Assembly: GCA_016214445.1 (NCBI GenBank)
Contig: JACROM010000005.1
Location: 1 to 21,859 of the forward strand
Source of the DNA: Microcaldota archaeon
Lineage (GTDB): Archaea; Micrarchaeota; Micrarchaeia; Norongarragalinales; Norongarragalinaceae
DNA: 21,859 bases
Reading direction: 5' to 3'
Shown here: positions 1 through 9,100 of the stretch, one piece after another
How the letters are laid out: every line of letters starts with the position of its first letter
How positions within the stretch are numbered: the first letter of the stretch is position 1
Notes under the pieces: generated by a model
What the model was told of the DNA's origin: nothing
Seen by the model: only the letters and a program-made list of their open reading frames with translations
Databases searched by the model: none
Position numbers and translations under genes: made by a program

Positions 1-114
1 AACAAGTATCCGACTGGCAAAAAAATTTCAGATGGGGATTACGAGAAAGTCAATTTGGAACCAGATTCTTTTCATGGTGAGTGGAATTACGTTATTGCAC
101 CAAACGAAAATTGA
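1..114 (+). mobile_element. 3' end of an ISAzo13-like transposase (partial)
   Basis: The first 37 codons read in frame 1 to a TGA at 112-114, and the start lies outside the window. The peptide contains KYPTGKKISD, then FHGEWNYVIAP just before the stop. From memory, the combination of a YPTG(x)KVSD-like stretch and a terminal FHGEWNY(T/V)I(A/R)P block is typical of the C-terminus of ISAzo13/Rhodopirellula-type DDE transposases (PF07592). The fragment converges on the giant surface-protein gene, whose stop begins at the next base (117-115). Whether the full transposase is intact cannot be judged. Family assignment rests on recalled motif similarity only. Confidence 0.6.
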
Positions 115-3100
115 CTATATTATTTCATTACAGGCCCTTAATTTATCCAGCTTGCGCGTATCCGCAGGATAAGCCAAGAAGCCTTCAGCAGCTGCCTTGG
201 CAATAAACTCGTTGGCGAGGGTCTTTTGCGTTGGGGCAAAGTAATCCACCACCAACACAGTCTTGCCTGCCGCCTTAATCTTGCGAAGGAATGGCAATTC
301 AAAGTCCAGGCTAGCTGCAGCAGCCGGTGCGGCAACGCTTCCAGGAACGTTTATGTCATCATAGCCAGAATAGAACGTCGTCTCCTTACCAATCCCGTCC
401 ATCACATCGAAGTACCCTTGATAAACAGACAACTGCGGAACGTTCTGCGGGAAAACCTTGAAGTTCGGGTTGACCTGGCGCGCTTTCTGCCTAATCGCGC
501 TTATGAATGAAATCATCCGCTGTGCTGAAACCGCCTCATCCAAATAATTGCGCGAACCGGAAAATGACGCGTCTGAAAACGCGGTCTCGCCGTTTTCGTT
601 ATCCGCCCAATACTCGTAACCGTCCACGATATCCAAGTAAACGCCATCAAAACCCTGCTGCGCAATCTTGGTCACGTAATCAAAAATTATCGCCTGCCAA
701 GCGGGCTCCCAATACCTGACCTTGATGTTCCCGACCCAGGCAGGATTAAGCTTGCCCATCCAGGCCGGCGGCGTGGCTGCCCAAGAGGACTGCCAATAAT
801 AGCGGTAGTCCTCGGCCTCGCCGATGCTCATGTACGCCAAAACCGTCCCGTGTTTTTTCTTAAACGCGGCTACTTCCTCCGGGGTGAACGCGGTGCTTGG
901 GACTGCCTTGTATGCATCAACGACCATCCCCAACGAAGGCGTGTCGACAAGCTTCTGCACAAAACCAGGCGCGTCATAACCTGAAAGCGCATATATCCAC
1001 GGCAGCGTGCCAGAAGCAAGCGCGGGCGTGGCTGTTGGAACAGGCGTAGGAGTAGGAGAAGGAGTTGGTGAAGGAGTTGCAGTAGGAACAGGGGTAGGTA
1101 TTGGTGTCGGGGTCGGAGTAGCGAAACCCGGCAGCTTGCACTGGCTCTTCGGCGGCAACCAGCTCGTAACCTGACAACTCAAACCATCTCCTTTGCAGCA
1201 TGGAGTTTCACCGGACAGCGGACAATCTTGGGATTCAATTAGGCAGAACGGGGTTGGCTGGGGCACAGGAGTCGGGGAAGGCGTCATGTCAACGAGCGCG
1301 TACTTGATTTTTACCACATTGGCCTGTGCGTCCTCAAGGCTGCTTCCCCTTGGCGTCTTGAAGCCCTTCTTCCTGAGTTCCTTCTTCGGCTTGGGGGTAG
1401 CGGAAGGCATCGGTGTCGGCGAAGGAGTTGGCGCGGGCGTGATTACTGGCGAAGGGGTTGGCGACGCTGAAGGCGACGGAAAGACCGGCCGCGCCGTTGA
1501 ATATTTGATGACCGCGCTGTTCAGGCTAATAGAGTCGAGCTTGCTTCCGCGAGGCGAAACGAAGCCTGCCTCGACCTGTTTGCCGCGGTAAACGGACAAG
1601 TCTTCGTCTGAATACGCCGCGTAAGCTTTGCCTGCAGTAGGCGTGAAACGGGGTTCTGCTTGGTCGCCGTAACCGACGTCCAACAAGAACATTCCGTTTT
1701 TGGCGACGGTCAAGTTCTCGCCTACCGCAATGACGAAGTCAGAGTAGTCAGTATCAACAGCACCCGATTCTATGCCGCTGGCCTTGAAGTAAATGATTTG
1801 CGCAGCCTCGCCCGGTGAGTAAAAGTAATCAACCCAATTAACGTCAACACGGTCCGGGGTGTCGGAAGTGCCGCGCACGTACGGAACAAAAAGGCCGGTC
1901 TCCGGATGCTGGTAGAAAATCATCCCCTGCTTACCCTTGCCAGCAGGCTTACTGTCCGTAATGTAGTAGAACGTGTTCCCTTTGATTCCATTGCCGAAAT
2001 CAAACGGCACAGACAACGAAGAAGTCACACGCACGTAACTCAAGCCAACGGTGTCAGTGTCAGTGGCGCTGACGGGGAAGTTGCGTTCTCCGGTAGTGAA
2101 GCTCAACGTGTCGAAGTCAGTAGGTGAAGGAGAAGGACTCGGCGACGGAATTGGAGTGACCTGCGGTTCCGGCTCGCATTTAGTGGAAGTCACACTGACC
2201 TGGACATCGGAACCGCAACCAGTTGAAGAAGTGTATTGGGCGCCTTCACAAGTCAGGGAACCACTACAGGTTTCACCACCGAACATTCCTCCAAACATTC
2301 CTCCGCCCTGCGTACCGCATGAACCGGACACTTGGGAATAGCCAGAAGGACACTCGGCTGAACACTGGCCGCCGCCAAAAATCGTGAAACCGCCTTTTTG
2401 AGTGCAAGCAACTGTAGTCTTCTTTCTGCAAGTGTAAACCGCCGAAGGCTCACATGTTTTTACTGCTGGCGACGGGCTAGGCGGAGGCGAAACCGACGGG
2501 GAAGGAGAAGGACTAGGCGACGGAGTCGGACTGGGGGCAGAGGAAGGCGAAGGAGATGGGGACGGGCTGGACGACGGAGTAACAGTAGGAGAAGGCGAAG
2601 GCGTTACAGACGTTACAGAAGCAATACAGTTGGAGTCACCTGCCTTGCTTGTTTGCGTGTCTGAACCGCAGCCGGTAGTTGACGTGTAAGACTCGGTTTT
2701 AGTGCAGGTTAGCGAACCGCCTGCAGACTGACAACTGCCGCCGCCAAAACCAAACATACCAAGATTAAACAAACCGCCGCTCCACTGGCAGCTTCCAGAC
2801 GCGACTCCCCCGCCCGGACAAACAGCCTTGCAGTCTGCAGCAGACGTGCCCTGACAAGTTGCCGCACTAGTCGTAGTCTTCTGACAAGTGTAGACCGGAC
2901 TGCACGCAGGGGCGTTAACTTCAGCAAAATTGCTTATCTCACCAGGAGATTCGGCAACAACCCTGCCTCTGCCAACAGCAACAGCAGTCCAATAACCCTT
3001 CCCAGTTACTTCACCAAACGTCGTACTCCACGTCAGTTCAGGGCAAGTGGTTTTAATATCGTAAGAGGTGGTTCTAGTATCGTAAGCATAACAAGCCACC

Positions 3101-6100
3101 CCGAATTGTTTCGAAGTTCCGGTGAAAACATCTGGAAAAACGATTATCTGTTTAGACCGCGTGGGTGTCTTGACCTTGGCGGAACCGCTGACCCCGAAAA
3201 CAGTGGCGGTAATTGTTCCCTCGCCTTCGGCTCCAGCAGTCCACGTGCCGTCCGCTGTAACAGAACCAAGAGTGGTGACCCAGGACAGTTTCGGGCACGC
3301 CGCCTGCTTTCCGGAATAATAGCACGATGGTGAAAATTGGGCGCTCGAAGCGGTGACCGACGAAGGAGCAAGCGTTATTTGGGACAAAGGCAGGCAGGAG
3401 TTTGAAACGCACTGATCGGTAGGCCCGCAAGACGCGCAGTTGGGATACGCGCCGCAGCTCGTGGTTGTGCTTTTGCACTCGTAGCCGCTTACTTGGAAGT
3501 TCACGCTGCCCGCCAAGCTGCCGCCATGGCGGTCCTTGAGGTAAAAAAGCACCTTGTTAGCCTGACCCTTCTTCACCAGCTTCGTCACGTCGCTGACAGC
3601 GAACAGGTTCGCTGTATTATCCAAAGGAGTGCCGCTGTGCGGGCACCCGCTCCAGCAGATGTTCGTGGAGTCGAGTATCCTGTTGCCGGCAGTCTTGTCA
3701 TTCAGGTAAACGATTCCGACATCGTCGAAATTCCAAGACTTCAAAAGCACTTGAGTGGCGTAAAGAGGCACCTGAAGCGATTCTTCCCTCTCCTGCGTTG
3801 CACCGTACCTTGTTCCTATTTCGTAAACTGGCGTATTCACCGAAACCGTCTGGGCCACTATGGTCGCATCGGGAGTCGGAGTTGGCGCAACGCGGTAGAT
3901 TTTGAACATCACGCTGCCCGCAACCTGCCCGCCGTACAAGTCCCGGCTGTAAATCCTTACCTCGTTTTTCTGGCCGGCCCTGACGTAGGACGTGATGTCC
4001 TTGACTTCAACTCCGCTGGCAGGCGCGTCACGCGGACGGCTCGTTTTATCGTAAACAACCTTGTCGTTGACGTAGATTATGCCGGAGTCGTCGAAAGACC
4101 ACGAGTGCGCTTCGACCTTCACCGTGTCGCCCGGAACGGACCAATCGAACTTGTCGGTGAAGGACGTTCCGTACTCTATTTGTCCGAGCTTGTGGACTGG
4201 CGTGTTGAAGTTCGCGTATTCTTCGGATTTTGCAGAAGAAGGTGCTGCAGTCGACATGGGCTCCGGCGTAACCACCGGAGTCGGCGAAGGCGAAACAGCA
4301 GGTGTCGCGGAAGGTGAAGGCGACGCAATAGGAGACCTGCAGCAGACCCATGGTTTGAACATGGTGTATGACTCGAGAGAGTCAGGCCGCGACTTTGTTG
4401 GACACGTGCCTGAAACCCCGGTACTGCCTGCAGGGCACTTCACGCTCCACGATTGGACTAAACATTGGAGCGGCGGCTTACAATTGTCAACCAAGTCCGC
4501 TTCGGATGAAGGATAGAAGCACGTTCCGCCAGCAGACTCGCACGTCGGACCAACCGCAGGCGAAGGAGACGGGCTAGACGGAGGCGAAGGACTGGGGGAA
4601 GGAGATGAAGAAGGAGATGGAGAAACAGCTGCCAGGGACGCTTTGGGTGGCTCGATCTTTTGCACCACCGCGAGCTCGACTTTTTGCTTGACGTCTATCC
4701 GGGCCGAAAAAGTTTCCTGCGGCTGCAAATCAACGTCCCAAGTCACTACAAGGCTACCCTGTGCCACGCGTTTAGGCTTCGGACTGATCGTTATCTTGCC
4801 CGCCAGGTAATCTTCGTAACTGAACGGCAGGGTGTAAGTCAGCTCACCCTTGCCTGCGCTCCCTGAGGACGCGACATATGTGGCCACAACTGCAGCCGAG
4901 TTCTCCGCGAGATAGCCGGTCACTTGGCCGCTCGCGCCGAACTGCTTTGTTTCCTCCTGTTTGACCTTCTCGCCGCTGATAGTCTCGGTTATCCGTCCAC
5001 CAGATGAAACCGGAGACGGGGAAGGCGAAGGCGTTGCTGCAGGCGTGGGGCTTGGTTTCTGCGTCAGGACAGGAGAAGGAGACGGAGTGGGAGAGGGGGA
5101 AGGCGAAGGACTCGGCATTGCAGACGGCGTCGGCGAGGGGGCGGGAGTCGCGCCAGGCTTTTCCTTGCAGAAAGAGCCTAAGGGTAAAATGCTGACTTGG
5201 CACGTCAAATCCCCGCAACAACCGAGGCTATTTCCGAACGATCCGCAAGATTCGCCGTTTTTCAGGCAGGTCTTCGCAGGCACGGTTGGTTTAGGCAGGC
5301 ACGCGCCTTCACTGCATTTATAAGAGCATTCCTCAAGAATCTCTGTCTCCTCCTTACTGTTCGTCCCGCAAGCCCCGTTAAGGCAATAGGCGGAGCCGCC
5401 GGACTTCTTCCGCACAACCTTGTTACCATCACAAACCTTCGCACCAAAACTAACAGCCGGAGCACTACACGACTCAACAATCGCTTTCGAAACGACCTCC
5501 TCAAAACCACACTTGTTATCAACAGAACACGACGGCTTGAAACCCGAAACCACCTTCACGACATTCAAACCATCACAAACCCTCGAAACCACATCCGCCT
5601 TCGAACTAGCAGTACAATCCACGCACGCACCAGCAGGACCACACGACGACGGCTTACCGGAACAAGACGGCGGGACAGGACGGCAAACACCCTCGCTACA
5701 ACCATACAGGCACTTCTCAACTGTCTGGACGGTCTTTGAGGGGGTAAACTTGCACGCGCCCTTTTCGCAGCCTACCGAATAACTCGTAACTGCCCGAACA
5801 ACTTTAGTGTTGGCCTCATCACACGTTTTCGAGCTGAACTCGTCAGCTGGCTTGTGTTTGGCGCAATCCTGGGTGACTTCCACCTTGCTTGTGCTCTTGA
5901 CGTTGCAGGTGGTGCCTGCCTGGCACAACGGCTCGAAGATTGTGCGGGTTTGGACAACCCTGTTGTCGGCGTCGCAAGCCAGCGAGCCTAACTCATCTGC
6001 CGAAGCCTTGCACACCGCGCAATTAGGCTCCGTCAAGCCGCACGATTTAATAGTGCCCGAACACGGCTTTGACGGCGCCCTGCAAGCACCTAGTATAGCG

Positions 6101-9100
6101 CCGTCACACTTCAACGGTGCACAACAAGAACCAAGTGGCCACACTCCGCATCCAGCGTTCTCAATACTGACGCAAGACGGATTCTCCTGTTTGCATAACT
6201 TCGATGCGGAGTCGCACTTGAGCCCGCTGCAACACGCGTCCTCGGCACCGCCGCAACCCTCGTTATCCTTCTTGCACGCTGGCTTTGGCTTGCACGCGCC
6301 GTCACTGCACTTGTAGGAGCACTCCTCCAAAACTTCTTTTTCCTCTCCGGAAGTCACGCCGCAAGCAGCGTTCTGGCAAACAGCAGCGCCAGTAGTCTTA
6401 GTACGCACGACCTTGTTACCATCACATACTTTGTCGCCAAACTTCACAGGAGGAGCAACACAAGACTCGACAACCTCGCTTGAAACAACCTCCTCGAAAC
6501 CGCACTTGTTGTCGATTGAGCAAGACGGCTTGAAATTAGAAGTTATTTTCACGACGTTAAGACCATCACAAGCTTTTGAAGTCGCACCCGCCTTGGTATT
6601 CAACGAACAATCCACGCACGCACCAGCCGGACCACACGACGACGGCTTACCGGAACAAGGCGGAGGGGAAACACGGCAAACGCCCTCACTGCAACCGTAA
6701 TCGCAGCTCTTGAGCGCGCGCGTTTCCTTAGCAGGCGTGAACTTGCATTCTGCGCCCGCGCATCCAACTGAATAGCTCGTAACTGTCTGTACCACTTTCT
6801 TGTTGGTTTCGTCACAAGTTGGCTCGCTTAACTCGTCAAACGGCTTAAATTTGGCGCAATCCTTAACAGTCTCAACTGACTTCTTTTCAACTGAAGCGCA
6901 CGTTTTCCCGCTATTGCAAGCTGGCTCGAATGACGTGCGAACCCGGACGACCCTGTTTTCAGCGTCGCACTTCGCTTCGCCGACAACATCAACAGGAGCC
7001 TTGCAGACCGCGCAATTAGGCTCGGAAGGACCGCACGACGCAACAGTTCCAGAACAAGGCGGACTAGGAGTAGGTGTTGGAGTCGGAGTAGCGAAACCCG
7101 GCAACTTACACTTTGAAGCAGGCGGGAACCAACTCGTAACCTGACAAGACAAACCATCGCCAGTACAACAAGAAGTCCCGCCCAACACCCCACAATCAAC
7201 ATCAGCTTTCAAACAGAACGGAGTAGGAACAGGCGTAGGTGAAGGAGTAGGCGATGGTGTTGGCGTGGGCGAAGGAGTAGGAGTAGGGGAAGGAGTTGGA
7301 CTGGGCGTTGGTGAAGGAGTAGGCGATGGTGTTGGAGTTGGTGATGGGGATGGCGTAGGCGAAGCCAACGGGGGCTCGTTGACGTTCGCGAGCCTCACCT
7401 TAACCAGATTGCTCTTTGCGCCTCTCGGGCTGGTACCAAGGTAAGCGTAACCGCCGGAAGGGGCGTACGCCTGCGTCGCCACCCAATCAGGGTAAGCTGC
7501 GACAAGAGTCAGGTCGCTCAACCGTATCTTCGCGGAAGTCCACTGTTGTTTCAACGTCAACGCGGGAAAGTAGCCGTATGCGCCGTCAGGAGTAAAGAAA
7601 ACGTTACCGCTAAGCGAGTTCAGCTCAAGGTCGCGGCTGGCTGCTTCGCTCCAGTCGCCCAGGCTGATTTTCTTCAGTTTGCGTGTTACGGGCAGGTAGG
7701 TGTTTTGGGTCGCCACATACGCGAAGGCGTGTTTCGGATCCACATTGATCCATGACGGGTACGCGGGGTTGGTTGTGGTGCCGCCAGCGTGATCCGGCAG
7801 GTCTGCCAAACGGGTCATGTCGCTGGTGCGGATTTTGGCGAAATAGCTTTCCTTGCCGCGGCGTATGTTGAGGTAGGCGTAACCGCCTTCCGAATCAATT
7901 GTGCCGAGCTGGAGAAACATGCTCTCGCCGCTTGCAAAATTCAGCGGAGGTTCTTCCTTGAAGTCGCTCAAGCGGAACTTCGCGACCTTCAGCGGGTTGT
8001 TGCTCGCCTTCACCAACGCGAAACCATTTCGCGCGTCTATTCCAATAAGACTATAAGACGACGGGAGGCTTGAGCTGCCGTCAACTGCGAAATCGCCCAG
8101 GCGTATCCTGAACAGGAAGATGCGTTTTTGCGCAACAGCAAGGCCTGGTCGCCAGCCTTCCTGGCGAGCGACGTAAAGATAGGCTGCCGAAGGGTCTACA
8201 TCAGCGGACAACAAGGCTCCGCCACCCACTTCGTCACCAACCAACGGCAGCGGCAATTCCTTCAAGATAGTGAATTTTTCGGCGTCCACCTTCAGGACCT
8301 TGAAGGCGTACGCCTCCCTTACCTGTTGGCTGGGTATGCCTGAAATGCCGGTTGCAACGTACACGTATTTACCTTGCGAGTCAACTGCAACGCGACCGGC
8401 AATTTCGCTCTCTCCATCAAACTGGATGGTCTGCTCAACCGTGAACGTGCTGGCTGCCTGCGGCGCGGGAGTGGCGGTGGGAGAAGGAGTCGGAGTGGGG
8501 GTTGGCGCGGGAGTTGGAGTAGGAGTAGCAGTAGGCTTCGCGGTCGGAGTGGGAGAAGGCGTTCCTACCGGTGTAATAGTAGCCGTAACATACGGCCAGC
8601 CGTCCTTCTCGCTTATGGATGCAAGAGTTACCTTGAAGCCAAGGTCTTTCCGTTCAACGGTTCCACCTTCAGCAACGTTGAAAGCGTAAGGGTCTCCAAT
8701 ATGACCCCCGGAGACTATAACGTCACTTCGCACTCCGAAAAGGTATTTTCTTGGATAGATAACATAATTATCAGGATGGGCAGGGCCGACCTCGACCTTC
8801 ACGCCGTTTGAAAGAGTCACGATGTCGCCGACTGAAAGCGCGCCAGCAGGAAGAACTGGTTTTTTGGCTGCAGGCCCCAAGGCTTTGTCTACGAGAGCGT
8901 CAAGTTCTGATGCGACTTGGAACACCTCTTGCGGAGCGTTCCCGTCAAGTTCTGCCACAACGGTTTTGTAGGTATACCTTTGGTCTAAGCAAACCGATAT
9001 CGTCGTGTTGCGGAAAGACCTTCCAGGATACCAACCAAACGGAGGCGAACCATCCGGAATCGGGTAAAACTTCGTTTTCAGCAGGTTTACCAGCGAGTCG

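Larger units (their letters stand above)
6064..7056 (-). repeat. Internal 993-nt Cys-rich repeat, unit 1
   Basis: The unit runs from CSGTVASCGPSEPNC through a second CSGKPSSCG submodule (from 6657) and two knottins to the next CSGT. It matches unit 2 at a constant offset of 993 nt: the CSGT starts are at 7056 and 6063, and the CSGKPSSCG starts at 6657 and 5664. Near-identical DNA around the CSGKPSSCG submodule suggests a fairly recent duplication or gene conversion. Confidence 0.85.

Noticed and set aside
3493..4317. Long open frame on the plus strand inside the giant gene (274 codons)
   Set aside because: It is antisense to clearly coding domains, shows no recognisable motifs, and similar antisense frames occur throughout the giant gene.
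7215..7370. Tandem GGAGT(T/A)GG-like repeats resembling a minisatellite or CRISPR-like array (also near 8460-8575, 4995-5160, 2460-2600, 1020-1110, 10870-11090)
   Set aside because: On the minus strand they encode Ser/Thr-Pro linkers in frame with the surface proteins; there are no constant repeats with unique spacers.
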